From positions 2,480,001 to 2,544,000 of the forward strand of contig NZ_CP126161.1 of assembly GCF_030127105.1 (NCBI RefSeq): a stretch of DNA of 64,000 bases, written 5' to 3'. A program made the position numbers and the translations under genes. Positions 28,576-38,651 of this stretch are shown here, piece by piece; position 1 is the stretch's first letter, and each line of letters opens with the position of its first letter. The notes under the pieces are model-generated. The model searched no databases and was not told the origin of the DNA. It was given only the letters and a program-made list of their open reading frames with translations. The stretch is from Haloarcula pelagica (lineage in GTDB: Archaea > Halobacteriota > Halobacteria > Halobacteriales > Haloarculaceae).

Positions 28576-28881
28576 TCAGGCGTGTTTCGCCGCGAGGACT
28601 TCGATCTCGTCGATCTGTGGCCCCTCGACGAACAGTTCGTCGGCCCGGTCCATCAGTTCGGCCGCGATCTCGCCGTCGAGGTGGGCCTGTCGGCCGTCCT
28701 CGTCGGGGAACGTATCGAAGATGCCGAACGTCGTCTCGTCGAGGCGGAGCGCGAACCACGTCGTCGTCCCCTCCTCGGCTTCGGCCTGCGGGAGCGCGGA
28801 TTCGAGGAACTCGGCGACTTCCTCGGTCTTGTCGGGCTTGGCTTCGAACCGTGCCTGGAGCGCGTAGTTGGATTCGGTCAT
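28576..28881 (-). CDS. Antibiotic biosynthesis monooxygenase (ABM) domain protein
   Basis: The 101-residue protein has the ferredoxin-like ABM fold pattern: NYALQARFEAKPDKTEEVAEF, then EEGTTTWFALRLDETTFGIFDTFPDE and DGRQAHLDGEIAAELM. Family members are cofactor-free quinol monooxygenases or heme-degrading enzymes, although many have no assigned reaction. The ATG at 28881 was chosen because the upstream frame is arginine-rich. It stands alone between a GNAT gene and the suf operon. Confidence 0.85.
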   Translation of the reverse strand: MTESNYALQARFEAKPDKTEEVAEFLESALPQAEAEEGTTTWFALRLDETTFGIFDTFPDEDGRQAHLDGEIAAELMDRADELFVEGPQIDEIEVLAAKHA

Positions 28882-29012
28882 CGCATCAGGTAACTGGGGC
28901 CGGAGGTGAATAAGGGGGCACCCTAACGGGCTGTGCCGGTGGTTCGATCGGGCCACGGATCGCCGGCGAAGCCGTCGAGACAAGAAGGTACTGCGAACGC
29001 GAAACCCGGCGG

Positions 29013-30227
29013 TTACTGCGTGAGGCGCTGGACGATCAGGTCGTCCAGATCCTCGCGGAGTTCGTCGACCTCGACCTCGTCGAGGACGGGGACGAAGAAG
29101 CCCTCGACGAGCATGTTCTTCGCCGCCTCCGGATTGACGCCGCGGGAGGTCATGTAGAACATGTCCTCCTCGTCGACCTGCCCGACGGTCGCGGAGTGGG
29201 AGGCCTCGGTGTCGTGGTTGTTGATGATGAGCTTCGGCGACGCGTCGGCCTCGGATTCGTCCGAGAGCATCAGCGTGTTCTCACGCTGGTAGGAGGAGGT
29301 GTCCCAGGCTTCTGTCCCGACATCCTGGACCCCCTCGTAGACCGAGCGGGCTTCGTCGTCGAGGACGCCCCGGGTCACCAGGTCGGCGACGGTGTGTTCG
29401 GCCTCGTGCCAGACCCGGGAACCGATGTCGAAGTGCTGGTCGTTGTGGCCGAAGAAGGCGCCGACGATCTGGGACTCGCTGGAATCGCCAAGCAGTCGCG
29501 TCTCGACGCTGGTCTTCGTGAGCCGCGAGCCGATGTTGCCCTCGATCCAGTTGACCGTACTGTAGGTGTTCGCGTGGCCGCGCTTGACCTGGTAGTTGTA
29601 GCTCTCTTCGGAGAGGTTCTGGAGCGTGCCGTACTGGACGTAGGCGTTCTCCCCGGTCACGGCCTCGACGACGCCGGAGTAGTACCGCTCGCCGTCGACA
29701 TCGCTGTCGCCGGTCTGCTGGCGTTCGAGGATCGTCACCGACGACGAGTCCTCGGCGACGACCAGCGTGTAGTTGAACAGCGATCGGCTGTTCATCGTCG
29801 TCCGGATCTTCACGTCCTCGGCGTCGACGCCCTCGGGGACGTAGACGACGGTCCCGGCCGAGAACAGCGCGGTCGACAGCGCCGTGAGGTAGTCCCGCTG
29901 GGGGTCGACGACGCTGCCGAAGTGCTCCTCGATCAGGTCGCCGTGTTCGTCGAGCGCCTCGGTCCACGAGAGCACGTCGACGCCCTCGGCGTCGATGCGG
30001 TCCTTGTCCTGGGCGTACTCCAGGGGGTCGACCAGCGTCTCGTAGTCGAGCGCGTCGAGGTTCGTCCACCTGCGGCCGGGCGTCCGGATGACATCCGGCA
30101 TCGCCAGGGAGTCGAGCGCCTCGAACGCCTCTAAGCGTGTCTCTAGCAGCCACTCCGGCTCGTCCAGATCGGCCGAGATCTGCTCGACCTGCTCTGCTGT
30201 CAGTGTTGCGTGTACCTGCGTACTCAT
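29013..30227 (-). CDS. sufD: Fe-S cluster assembly protein SufD
   Basis: The 404-residue subunit of the SufBCD scaffold complex assembles iron-sulfur clusters. It shows the SufB/SufD beta-helix core, including VYVPEGVDAEDVKI, RLLGDSSESQIVGAFFGHNDQHFDIGS, and the conserved C-terminal NNHDTEASHSATVGQVDEEDMFYMTSRG, followed by helices that bind SufC. It is the last gene of a sufC-sufB-sufD operon, two bases after sufB. SufD normally lacks the catalytic pair of SufB and supports iron entry. Confidence 0.95.
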   Translation of the reverse strand: MSTQVHATLTAEQVEQISADLDEPEWLLETRLEAFEALDSLAMPDVIRTPGRRWTNLDALDYETLVDPLEYAQDKDRIDAEGVDVLSWTEALDEHGDLIEEHFGSVVDPQRDYLTALSTALFSAGTVVYVPEGVDAEDVKIRTTMNSRSLFNYTLVVAEDSSSVTILERQQTGDSDVDGERYYSGVVEAVTGENAYVQYGTLQNLSEESYNYQVKRGHANTYSTVNWIEGNIGSRLTKTSVETRLLGDSSESQIVGAFFGHNDQHFDIGSRVWHEAEHTVADLVTRGVLDDEARSVYEGVQDVGTEAWDTSSYQRENTLMLSDESEADASPKLIINNHDTEASHSATVGQVDEEDMFYMTSRGVNPEAAKNMLVEGFFVPVLDEVEVDELREDLDDLIVQRLTQ

Positions 30228-30229
30228 TG

Positions 30230-31660
30230 TTATCCGAGCGAACCCTCCATCTCCAGTTCGATGAGGCGGTTCAGTTCGACCGCGTACTCGATCGGCAGCT
30301 CCTCCGTGATCGGCTCGATGAAGCCGGCGACGATCATCTGTTTCGCGTCGTCGTCGTCCAGGCCACGAGATTGGAGGTAGAACACGTCCTCGTCGCCGAT
30401 CTTGCCGACGGTCGCCTCGTGGGCCACGTCGACTTTCGACTCCTGTATCTCCATGTACGGCATGGTGTCGGACGTGGAGTCGTTGTCGAACATCAGCGCG
30501 TCACACTCGACGGAGGTCGAGGAGTCCTCGGCGCCGTCGGCGATGTGGACCAGACCGCGGTAGTTCGTGCGGCCGCCGTCCTTGCTGATGGATTTGGACT
30601 CGATGGTGGACTTCGTCTCCGGCGCGTTGTGGTAGACCTTCGCGCCGGTGTCGATGTCCTGGCCCTCGCCAGCGAAGGCGATGGTGATGTGGTTGTCCGT
30701 CGCGCCCGGCCCCTTGAGGACCGTCGACGGGTAGAGCATGGTGGCCTTCGAGCCCATGGAGCCCGAGACCCACTCCATCGTTCCGTCGGCCTCGCAGATG
30801 GCGCGCTTGGTGTTGAGGTTGTAGGTGTTTTTCGACCAGTTCTGCACGGTCGAGTACTGGACGTGGGCGTTCTCCTTGACGAACACTTCGACGCCGCCGC
30901 TGTGGAGGTTGAACTCGGAGTACTTCGGGGCGGAACAGCCCTCGATGTAGTGGACCTCGGAGTTCTCCTCGGCGATGATGAGCGTGTGCTCGAACTGGCC
31001 CATCCCGTCGGAGTTCATCCGGAAGTACGCCTGGACGGGCATGTCGACGGTGGTGTCCTCGGGGACGTAGACGAAACTCCCACCGGACCAGATGGCGCCG
31101 TGCAGCGCCGCGAACTTGTTGTCGCTGGGCGGCACGGCCTTGGTCATGAAGTACTCCTTGACGATCTCTTCGTGTTCCTGGACCGCCTTGTCCATGTCAC
31201 AGAAGATGACGCCTTTCTCCTCCCAGCGCTCCTGCATGTTCTGGTAGACGATCTCGGACTCGTACTGGGCGCCGACGCCCGAGAGGGCGTTCTTCTCGGC
31301 TTCGGGGATGCCCAGTTTGTCGAAGGTGTCCCGGATCTCTTCGGGGAGGTCGTTCCAGTCGTCGACGCCGCCGCGCGTCTCGATGTCCGGGCGGATGTAC
31401 GGGACGATCTCGTCGACATCCACCGCCGAGAGGTCGGGCGCACCCGGCCAGTCGTCGGGCATCGGCATCTCGTGGTACTGTTCGAGCGCGCGGAGTCGCC
31501 GGTCGAGCATCCACTGTGGCTCGTCCTTGTCCTCCGAGATGACCCGGATGGTCTCCTCGGTGAGGCCCTTCTCGGCTTCGAAGGCGGACTTCTCCTCCTT
31601 CTTGAACTCGAAGCGCTTCTCGGTGTCGGTCTCTTTGAGGTGGTCTTGATCTGAGCTCAT
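30230..31660 (-). CDS. sufB: Fe-S cluster assembly protein SufB
   Basis: The 476 residues match full-length SufB. The conserved core has SFVYVPEDTTVDMPVQAYFR, GCSAPKYSEFNLHSGGVEVF, and AFAGEGQDIDTGAKVYHNAPET, ending in the shared C-terminal motif AHEATVGKIGDEDVFYLQSRGLD. The cysteine in EGCSAPKY is the likely cluster-related Cys. SufB with SufC and SufD forms the scaffold on which nascent clusters are built. It lies 36 bases downstream of sufC and two bases upstream of sufD. No sufS or sufE is present in this window. Confidence 0.97.
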   Translation of the reverse strand: MSSDQDHLKETDTEKRFEFKKEEKSAFEAEKGLTEETIRVISEDKDEPQWMLDRRLRALEQYHEMPMPDDWPGAPDLSAVDVDEIVPYIRPDIETRGGVDDWNDLPEEIRDTFDKLGIPEAEKNALSGVGAQYESEIVYQNMQERWEEKGVIFCDMDKAVQEHEEIVKEYFMTKAVPPSDNKFAALHGAIWSGGSFVYVPEDTTVDMPVQAYFRMNSDGMGQFEHTLIIAEENSEVHYIEGCSAPKYSEFNLHSGGVEVFVKENAHVQYSTVQNWSKNTYNLNTKRAICEADGTMEWVSGSMGSKATMLYPSTVLKGPGATDNHITIAFAGEGQDIDTGAKVYHNAPETKSTIESKSISKDGGRTNYRGLVHIADGAEDSSTSVECDALMFDNDSTSDTMPYMEIQESKVDVAHEATVGKIGDEDVFYLQSRGLDDDDAKQMIVAGFIEPITEELPIEYAVELNRLIELEMEGSLG

Positions 31661-31696
31661 GGTTTGGTGTAGGTTAGTGGTGTAGGGTGATGGGCG

Positions 31697-32626
31697 TTAC
31701 GCGGCCTCGTAGACCTCGTCGCGGACCCAGTCGTACCCCTCGTCTTCGAGCTTCTCGGCCAGCTCCGCGCCGCCGCTCTTGGCGATCTCGCCGTCGAGCA
31801 TCACGTGAACGTGGTCGGGCTCGACGTAGTCGAGGATGCGCTGGTAGTGCGTGATCTGGAGGATGCCCGCGCCCTGTTCGTCACGGAGCGCGTTGATCCC
31901 GTTGGACACGTCCTGCAGTCGGTCGATGTCCAGCCCGGAGTCGATCTCGTCGAGCACGGCGATCGACGGTTCGAGGATCGCGGCCTGGAGGACCTCGTTT
32001 TGCTTTTTCTCCCCGCCGGAGAAGCCGGCGTTCAGATAGCGGGAGGCGAACTTCTCGTCCATGTCCAGTTGCTCCATCTTCTCCTGGAGGATCTCCTGGA
32101 ACTCGGCGACGCCGATCTCGCCCTCTTCGACGTTGCCCTCCATCGGCGAGGTGTCGTAGCCGGCGGCGTCCTCGTTGGTCGCCTCCTCGGCTTCGGGCTC
32201 GTCTTCCTCGTCCTCCTCGAACAGCTCTTCGCGCTCTTCGAGCTTGGCGTTCAGCGCCGTCCGGAGGAAGTTCACCATCGTGACCCCCTCGATCTCGGCG
32301 GGGTACTGGAAGCCCAGGAAGATACCCAGCGCCGCGCGCTCGTTGGGTTCCAGGTCGAGCAGGTCCCAGGTCCGCAGGTCCTCGGGGATGTCGATTTCGT
32401 CACCGAACTCGTCGTCTTCGAGGTGGATGAGCACCTCGCCGTCGGTGACTTCGTAGGCCGGGTGTCCGGCGATGATCTTCGCTGTCGTCGACTTCCCGGA
32501 GCCGTTGGGGCCCATCAGCGCGTGGATCTCGCCCGACTCGACTTCGAGATCGACACCGCGAAGGATCGTCTCACCGTCCTCTTCGGCGACTTCGGCGTGG
32601 AGATTGTTGATTTCGAGTACTGCCAT
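31697..32626 (-). CDS. sufC: Fe-S cluster assembly ATPase SufC, with acidic insertion
   Basis: This ABC-type ATPase drives conformational change of SufBD. Walker A is [12 protein letters not shown] at residues 39-50, the signature is [19 protein letters not shown] near residue 207, and Walker B is [12 protein letters not shown]. At 309 residues it is about 55 longer than bacterial SufC. The excess is an acidic insert at about residues 127-170, between the Q-loop region and the signature. A TATA-like ACTATTATC lies about 40 bases before the ATG, with a short leader. It is the first gene of the suf operon. Confidence 0.95.
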   Translation of the reverse strand: MAVLEINNLHAEVAEEDGETILRGVDLEVESGEIHALMGPNGSGKSTTAKIIAGHPAYEVTDGEVLIHLEDDEFGDEIDIPEDLRTWDLLDLEPNERAALGIFLGFQYPAEIEGVTMVNFLRTALNAKLEEREELFEEDEEDEPEAEEATNEDAAGYDTSPMEGNVEEGEIGVAEFQEILQEKMEQLDMDEKFASRYLNAGFSGGEKKQNEVLQAAILEPSIAVLDEIDSGLDIDRLQDVSNGINALRDEQGAGILQITHYQRILDYVEPDHVHVMLDGEIAKSGGAELAEKLEDEGYDWVRDEVYEAA

Positions 32627-32887
32627 GGTAGTCTCTTAGGTCACCCGAAACATGGGCCGTGGCGCTGATAATAGTTTCGAGTTTCGACGCTTCGGTTTTC
32701 GAATCGGAAAGCGATATTCGCATCTGTGAAACACCGACTCTCCACCCGACCCCCTCGTGGCTCGCGCGCCGCGTCTCGACGGGACCGCGAGCACGTGGCG
32801 CGGTCGCGCTCGGATTCGGTGGGCCCCAGTTATCGGTTCCTGATCTCACACCAAAGTTTAGGGTGATTGATACAAAGATGGGTACGC

Positions 32888-34564
32888 ATGGCCTACCGTC
32901 TGTGGGGTCTCTATCCGGTCGTCTTCCTCCTGACGGCGGTCTTCTCGGTGACGGTCGCGGCCGTCGCGATTCGCCACCGGCCCAAGCGGGAGGCAGTGTC
33001 GCTCGCCGTTCTCATGCTCGGCGTCGGCATCTGGTCGGCCGCCGACGCGCTCCGTCTCGGTGCCCCGACCGCATCGGAGATACTCTTCTGGAACCGGGTG
33101 GCGTACGTCGGTATCGTGATGATCCCGCCGGCGTTCGTCACGTTCGTCCTGGCGGCGACGAACCGGGAGCGGTGGCTCCGACGGCGGACGGTCGTTCTCC
33201 TGGCGGGCATCTCCGTGCTGGCGTTGGCCGTCGTGCTGACCAACCAGTGGCACGGGCTGTGGCGGGCCGGCGAGACGGTCACACCACAGAGTTCCCCGCC
33301 GGTACTCGACGAACACCGGGGGACGCTGTGGTACGTCTGGGCGATACACGTCTACGCGCTCGCCCTGGCGATGCTGTATCTGCTGTTCAGGGAGTTCCTC
33401 CAGCGGAACCAGTCCCGGATCTACCGGAACCAGCTCGGACTGCTCCTCGTTGGCTCGCTCGTTCCGAGCGCGACGACGTTCCTGTTCATCGTCGGACTGC
33501 TCGAGTTCGACCCGTCACCCATCGGGTTCGCCGTGATGGGACTGACGTTCGCGGCCGCGATCTTCCGATACCGGCTGCTCGATGTCACGCCGATCGCCCG
33601 CGACATCGTCCTCGACAACGTCGACAGCGGCGTCCTCGTGCTGGACCGCGACGACACGATCGTCGATCTGAACCGCAGTGCACGTGAGATAATCCAGATG
33701 CCGGACATCCGGGGAACCGCTCTGGAGTCCGTCTTCGACAGTGCAGGCGTCGACATCGAACTGTCCGGCGCACACGAGACGAGTCAGACTGTCTCCGTCG
33801 ACACGAACGACGGCGTCAGGCACTTCGACGTGGATGTCTCACCGATCTACGACTCGCTGGACGCGTATCTCGGCCGTGTAGTCATCTTCACCGACGACAC
33901 GGACCGTATCGACCGCCAGCGCCGACTCCGCGAGCGGACCGCACAGCTCAAACGACAGAACGAGCGCCTCGACCAGTTCGCGTCGCTCGTGAGCCACGAC
34001 CTCCGGAACCCGCTTCAGATTGCCAGTGGTTCGCTGGAGCTGGCCCGTGCGTCCGATGACGACGACCTCCAGCGGGCCGAGGAAGCGCTCGAACGAATGG
34101 AGGATATCATCGACGAACTGCTCTTGCTCGCACGGGTCGGGCAGGAGGTCACCGACCCCGCCCCGGTCGACCTCCAGGCGGTCGCTACCGACGCGTCACA
34201 ACACGTCTCGACTGCCGACTCGGAGGTCGTCGTCGCCGACCGACTCCCGACGGTCGAAGCCGACCGGGACAGGCTGCTCCACGTCTTCGAGAACCTCTTC
34301 CGGAACGCCATCGACCACAACGACGACCCGGTGACGATTACCGTCGGCTCGGTCGACGACGTGACGGGGTTCTACGTCGAGGACACGGGCAGTGGCATCC
34401 CCTCCGACAGAGGGGACGAGATCTTCGAGGAAGGGTATACGACGAACTCGGACGGCACTGGGTTCGGCCTGTCTATCGTCCGTGACATCGTCCAGGCCCA
34501 CGGCTGGACGGTCGTCGCCACCGACGGCGAGGCCGGCGGCGCCCGCTTCGAGGTGACTACATGA
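32888..34564 (+). CDS. Membrane sensor histidine kinase
   Basis: In the 558-residue protein, about seven hydrophobic helices (residues 1-235) match the 7TM sensor region found in archaeal kinases. A PAS-like domain (about 240-340) is followed by a HisKA helix with SLVSHDLRNPLQIAS (phospho-acceptor His) and a HATPase domain: LFRNAIDHND (N box), EDTGSGIP (G1) and GTGFGLSIVRD (G2). It probably senses a membrane-associated signal and phosphorylates a separate response regulator, none being adjacent. The ATG at 32888 directly precedes the first helix. The last eight bases overlap the end of convergent polB. Confidence 0.9.
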   Translation: MAYRLWGLYPVVFLLTAVFSVTVAAVAIRHRPKREAVSLAVLMLGVGIWSAADALRLGAPTASEILFWNRVAYVGIVMIPPAFVTFVLAATNRERWLRRRTVVLLAGISVLALAVVLTNQWHGLWRAGETVTPQSSPPVLDEHRGTLWYVWAIHVYALALAMLYLLFREFLQRNQSRIYRNQLGLLLVGSLVPSATTFLFIVGLLEFDPSPIGFAVMGLTFAAAIFRYRLLDVTPIARDIVLDNVDSGVLVLDRDDTIVDLNRSAREIIQMPDIRGTALESVFDSAGVDIELSGAHETSQTVSVDTNDGVRHFDVDVSPIYDSLDAYLGRVVIFTDDTDRIDRQRRLRERTAQLKRQNERLDQFASLVSHDLRNPLQIASGSLELARASDDDDLQRAEEALERMEDIIDELLLLARVGQEVTDPAPVDLQAVATDASQHVSTADSEVVVADRLPTVEADRDRLLHVFENLFRNAIDHNDDPVTITVGSVDDVTGFYVEDTGSGIPSDRGDEIFEEGYTTNSDGTGFGLSIVRDIVQAHGWTVVATDGEAGGARFEVTT

Positions 34565-37500
34565 ACTGGCCGAGACCGGTCTGCTCTTGGCCGCTCTTGA
34601 CCTCGTCCCAGGAGATGTCTAGCGCTTCGAGGATCCGGGCGATCGGCCCTTTCAGCGTCTTGTCGAGCATCTTGTCCCAGTCGACCTCGAACTCCTCGGG
34701 GACCTGATCGGCGTACTCGAAACAGATCACGTCGGGGTCCCGGCGGAACTCCCCGTACAGCGGGTCCTGTGCCGGATCGAGTCCCCGCTCGGCCTCCACT
34801 CGTTCGAAGAAGTCCGAGTGGACCCGGTCCAGGTAGAGTCGCTTGGGTTTCGACCCGCTCTGGAAGTTCGTCCCCAGCAGCAGGTTCGCATACTTCGCGC
34901 CCCGGACCTGTGCGGTGTCGGTGTCGTAGTTGTCCAGTTTCTTCCCGATGCCGCCGGGGATGCCCACGTCGTCCAGGTCGACGTTACCGGCCTGGTAGTC
35001 CTCGATGACCTCACCGACGTAGTCTTTGATCGACTCGGCGTCCTCGCCGTGGACGATCCGGTCGATTACCTCCTTCTGGACCCGTTTGGTGATCGGTGCG
35101 ATATCCGACCGCTGGTACTCGAAGCCGGTGATGTCGATGTCGTCGACATCCTTGCCCTCCTTCCAGACGATGTGGCCGGCGTAGCGTTTCTTCTTGCCCG
35201 CCTGGAAGAACCGTCGGTACAGTTTCTCGAACTCGATTTCGAACCGGTGGAACTGCGCGTTGAGCCGCTCCATCGCGAACTCGTCGTACGACGCGTTGAT
35301 CGTCTCCTCCAGTTCGAACCCCTTCTGGACGGTCGCCGCGATGAGTTCGAGTTCCGCGTCACTCATCTCGGGATGTTTCTCCCGCATCGCGTCGGAGACC
35401 TCGACGTCGCCGTCGACATCCTCGGGACCGATGTCGCCGAGTTGGAGCATGACGGAGTCGGTATCACCGTATACGACCTCGTACCCCTCGTTCGCGACGA
35501 CCTCGTCGGTGTAGTCGATGACCTCCCGACCGGTGGCGGTGACGGCCGCGCCCATCTCCTTGTCGTACAGGCGGAACCGATCCCATCCCAGAACGCCGTA
35601 GAGCGACTGGCCGACGAACTGGAATTTGCCGTTGCGGCCGGCCATGAGCGTGTGGTTGTCCTCGACAGTGACGCAGTAGACGCCGTCGTCGGCGGCGCTG
35701 GTACCGCCCGAGCGGTGCATCCGGAGTGTGTTCTTGCTCTCCTCGGTGACGTAGATGCGGTACGTGCCACTGTCTTCGTTGTAGCTGGCGGTGAGTCCGA
35801 GATGGGCACAGAGCCGCAAGACGTCGTCGCGGAGTCGCTCGCTCGCGGTGCTGTAGCGCCAACTGTTGGTCTGCCAGTCCCCGTCGCCAGCGATGAGCGT
35901 ATCGAGGAAGGCCCGTTTCTGTGCTTGGGTCGTTTCGAACACGAACTCGGGAATCCGCTTCTCGAAGCTGTCGCTGCCACAGAGCCGTTCGAGGAGATCA
36001 CCCAGCAGTTTCGAGGTGAACTGATACCCTTTCTCGTCGACGGACGCGCCGAACCCCATGCTGTCGAGGAGCGTACCGATCCGCGTGTGGTCGTCACCGG
36101 ACCCGCCGTCCGGGACCGCGTCCTGTGCGATGTTCACCGTCGTCGAACTTCCCCGGAACTGGTCACCGAACTGCTTGTCCTCGGACGTGTAGGTGCTCCC
36201 TTCGGTGATGTACCACGCCAGTAGTTCGAGGAAGTCGTCGCCGTCGTAAAACCGTGGCACCCACTTGCGACCGCGCTCGGCGTGTACGTAGAACTCCGAA
36301 CAGTTCCCGTCGAGATACGCACGATGCTCCCGGAACGACTCGGCGTCGAACACGTAGCCGGTCCCGTCTTCGCCCTGCTTTTGCATCTTGTCCGGACGAT
36401 ACCCCACCTCCGCGGCGAGAGTGTGTCCGTGGTCGTCGTTGTCACACCACACCTCGAACGCACCGTCGAGCATGTCGACGAGGTCCACCTCGTCTAGCCG
36501 TTCGCCGTCAGGGCCGTCCCAGTCGTGCGGGAGCTCGTAGTTGGTCGCGTCGTCGAGATCGCCAGCCTCCACGAAGCGGTATCCGTCTTCGGTAATCCCG
36601 TTCGTCTCGTTCTTCCGGACGAGCATCCGGTGGTTCGGCGTCACCCGGAAGTCGATCTTGCTCGTCTCGATGTCGACGAGGTCGCCCCGGTACTCGGGGT
36701 AGGCCTGCGTCTCGACGACCGGTTTGACCTCCATCTTCATCGTCTCGGGGTCCAGCGAGTACACCGAGTCGCCGACAGCGAGGTCCCGGATGTTCCGCAC
36801 GCCGTCGGGCGTCAACACATCGGTGTCCGGTGTGAAGCAGTTCATGATCACCTTCACCGCCGCTTGCTGGCGGTCCAGGCGCTCGTACTCGGGATTGTCG
36901 GGATCGAACGAGTTCCGGCGTTCCTTCTTCTCCTCGCGCTCTGTCAGGAGTTCGTCGACCATCTCCCGGATGACGCCGTCGGGTTCCTTCCGGAAGTGGG
37001 TCCCGTTGGGCGCACGGTAGGTCTCCCCGTCGTAGCGCTCGGGGTCGACCTTCGTCTCGGGTGAAGCGTTGGTCGTCACCATGCACATCGGGTACAGCGA
37101 CTTCAGGTCGAGCACCGTGACGTTCTCCCGGACGCCGGTGATCGGATCGAAGACGGCGCCCCCTTCGTAATCCTCGCTGTCCTGTTGGCCCTTCGAGGGG
37201 AGCGCGAACTCCCCGTGGAGCTTGTGCAGGACGTACATGTCGACGGCGTCGCCGGGCGTGGTGGCGTCTTCGAGCTTGCAGCCGACGAACGTGCGGACCT
37301 CGTCCCAGAAGTCGACGATGTCCTGCTCGCGGTCGAGTTCGACACACAGCTCCACGTCCCGGAGGTTGTACTCCAGCAGGCGCTCGGGGTCGTCCTCCCA
37401 GAGGTCGCCGATGTCGCCGGCGTAGCGCTCCTTCCCGACACCGAGTTCCTGCTCGCCGACGGCGTCCAGCCGGTAGGATTCGAGTTCGGTGAACTGCGTG

Positions 37501-38591
37501 CGCTTGTAGGCGTATAGCAGATCGAAGACGACACGACCCTTGATGTCCGGGCCCTGCCAGTCGCTGCGCCAGACCTCGTCGACCCGCGAGAGGCGGTCGA
37601 TGTCCAGGTCGTAGTCGTGGTCGAAGCTCTGGAGTTCCTCCAGGCGGTCGAGCAGGTACGGCGCGTCGAAGTCGTCGAAGTTCCAGCCGGTCAGCACGTC
37701 GGGATCGGTGTCGACGATGTAGTCGACGAACGCCTCCAGCATCGCCTCCTCTTTCTGGAAGATCCGCACGTCCACGTCGAGGTCGCCGTCGCCGATCGGG
37801 TCGTAGCCGGCCAGCGCATCGGGCCCGTCGACGCCCGCGGGCGACTGGTAGAGCCAGAGGATGTACTCGTCGTCGTAGGAGTCGTGCGAGGTGAGACAGA
37901 CGATCGGCTCCTCGCCGTCCTCGGGGAAGCCCGAGCGGTCGTCAACCTCGATGTCGAAGGTGTTGACCCGCGGATCGGCGCTTGCCTCGACGGCCTCGAT
38001 CTCGCTGTGGTGGACGGTCAGGGAGCCGTCCTCGCTCTCGCGGGCCGGCACGCGGACGCCGCTGGTGATGTCCTTGTCGATCAGCAGCCGGTTGGGAAAG
38101 AGGATGTCGGCCTCGTAGTGGTCGAAGTCGTCACGCATCTGGCCCACGTCCCGCGGGGTCTGGCCGAAGATCTTGACCAGGCGCTCGCCCCGGATCGACT
38201 CGTAGGGCTCCCCGTCGGCGTCGGTCTCCTCCCAGCCGGTGATGCGGTCGTACCCCCGGAGCCGATCGGGCGAGACCGACGACGCCGGCGCGTAGAAGTA
38301 CGGCTTGAACTCGTATATCTCGGCGTGGACGGGCTCGTTGTCGTCGGTGCGGCCGAAGACGTGGACGACCGGGAACTCGTCGTCACCTCGCCCCTCGACG
38401 GTGTAGTCGACCTGGGTCACGACGAACTCGACAGTGTCCTCGACAGGCGGGAACTGCCGCTCGTCGATGTCGACGACCGCCGCGTGGCTATCGTCGCCGC
38501 CGGCGACCGCTGCCGCCTCGTCTGCCGGCCGGCCGTCGCTGGCGCTCCCTCCCGTGAAATCCCCGAGGGCTCGCTGGCTCTCGTCACTCAT
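34557..38591 (-). CDS. polB: Family B DNA polymerase, intein-containing
   Basis: This is a replicative or repair DNA polymerase with 3'-5' exonuclease. The precursor is 1344 residues: N-extein 584, intein 411, C-extein 349. The exonuclease has FDIEVDDRSG (ExoI) and TGWNFDDFDAPYL (ExoII). Polymerase motif A is VLDLKSLYPMCM, motif B ends KVIMN | SLYGVLG with the intein inserted between the Asn and Ser, and motif C is VYGDTDSVML. The start at 38591 (MSDESQRALGDF) is chosen because the longer frame upstream runs through the divergent small gene. About 50 acidic and low-complexity residues precede the uracil-recognition-like N-terminal domain. It overlaps the convergent kinase gene by eight bases. 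Confidence 0.95.
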   Translation of the reverse strand: MSDESQRALGDFTGGSASDGRPADEAAAVAGGDDSHAAVVDIDERQFPPVEDTVEFVVTQVDYTVEGRGDDEFPVVHVFGRTDDNEPVHAEIYEFKPYFYAPASSVSPDRLRGYDRITGWEETDADGEPYESIRGERLVKIFGQTPRDVGQMRDDFDHYEADILFPNRLLIDKDITSGVRVPARESEDGSLTVHHSEIEAVEASADPRVNTFDIEVDDRSGFPEDGEEPIVCLTSHDSYDDEYILWLYQSPAGVDGPDALAGYDPIGDGDLDVDVRIFQKEEAMLEAFVDYIVDTDPDVLTGWNFDDFDAPYLLDRLEELQSFDHDYDLDIDRLSRVDEVWRSDWQGPDIKGRVVFDLLYAYKRTQFTELESYRLDAVGEQELGVGKERYAGDIGDLWEDDPERLLEYNLRDVELCVELDREQDIVDFWDEVRTFVGCKLEDATTPGDAVDMYVLHKLHGEFALPSKGQQDSEDYEGGAVFDPITGVRENVTVLDLKSLYPMCMVTTNASPETKVDPERYDGETYRAPNGTHFRKEPDGVIREMVDELLTEREEKKERRNSFDPDNPEYERLDRQQAAVKVIMNCFTPDTDVLTPDGVRNIRDLAVGDSVYSLDPETMKMEVKPVVETQAYPEYRGDLVDIETSKIDFRVTPNHRMLVRKNETNGITEDGYRFVEAGDLDDATNYELPHDWDGPDGERLDEVDLVDMLDGAFEVWCDNDDHGHTLAAEVGYRPDKMQKQGEDGTGYVFDAESFREHRAYLDGNCSEFYVHAERGRKWVPRFYDGDDFLELLAWYITEGSTYTSEDKQFGDQFRGSSTTVNIAQDAVPDGGSGDDHTRIGTLLDSMGFGASVDEKGYQFTSKLLGDLLERLCGSDSFEKRIPEFVFETTQAQKRAFLDTLIAGDGDWQTNSWRYSTASERLRDDVLRLCAHLGLTASYNEDSGTYRIYVTEESKNTLRMHRSGGTSAADDGVYCVTVEDNHTLMAGRNGKFQFVGQSLYGVLGWDRFRLYDKEMGAAVTATGREVIDYTDEVVANEGYEVVYGDTDSVMLQLGDIGPEDVDGDVEVSDAMREKHPEMSDAELELIAATVQKGFELEETINASYDEFAMERLNAQFHRFEIEFEKLYRRFFQAGKKKRYAGHIVWKEGKDVDDIDITGFEYQRSDIAPITKRVQKEVIDRIVHGEDAESIKDYVGEVIEDYQAGNVDLDDVGIPGGIGKKLDNYDTDTAQVRGAKYANLLLGTNFQSGSKPKRLYLDRVHSDFFERVEAERGLDPAQDPLYGEFRRDPDVICFEYADQVPEEFEVDWDKMLDKTLKGPIARILEALDISWDEVKSGQEQTGLGQFM
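35607..36839 (-). other. Intein within polB (pol-b insertion site), with homing endonuclease
   Basis: This 411-residue in-frame protein intron begins with Cys1 (CFTPDTDVLTPDGVRN, block A), continues through VTPNHRMLV (block B, with His), and carries two LAGLIDADG-type helices: LLAWYITEGS and FLDTLIAGDGD. C-terminal blocks include VYCVTVEDNHTLMAGRNGKF. It ends VGQ before Ser+1, so the last residue is Gln, not the usual Asn. It interrupts the highly conserved polymerase motif B. Splicing would restore N-S-L-Y-G. Confidence 0.92.
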
Positions 38592-38651
38592 TGGCCCCCC
38601 TTCGAGGTGCCCGATGAAAACACCGGCGGTCGAATTTGTCGTGGGCAGAAA

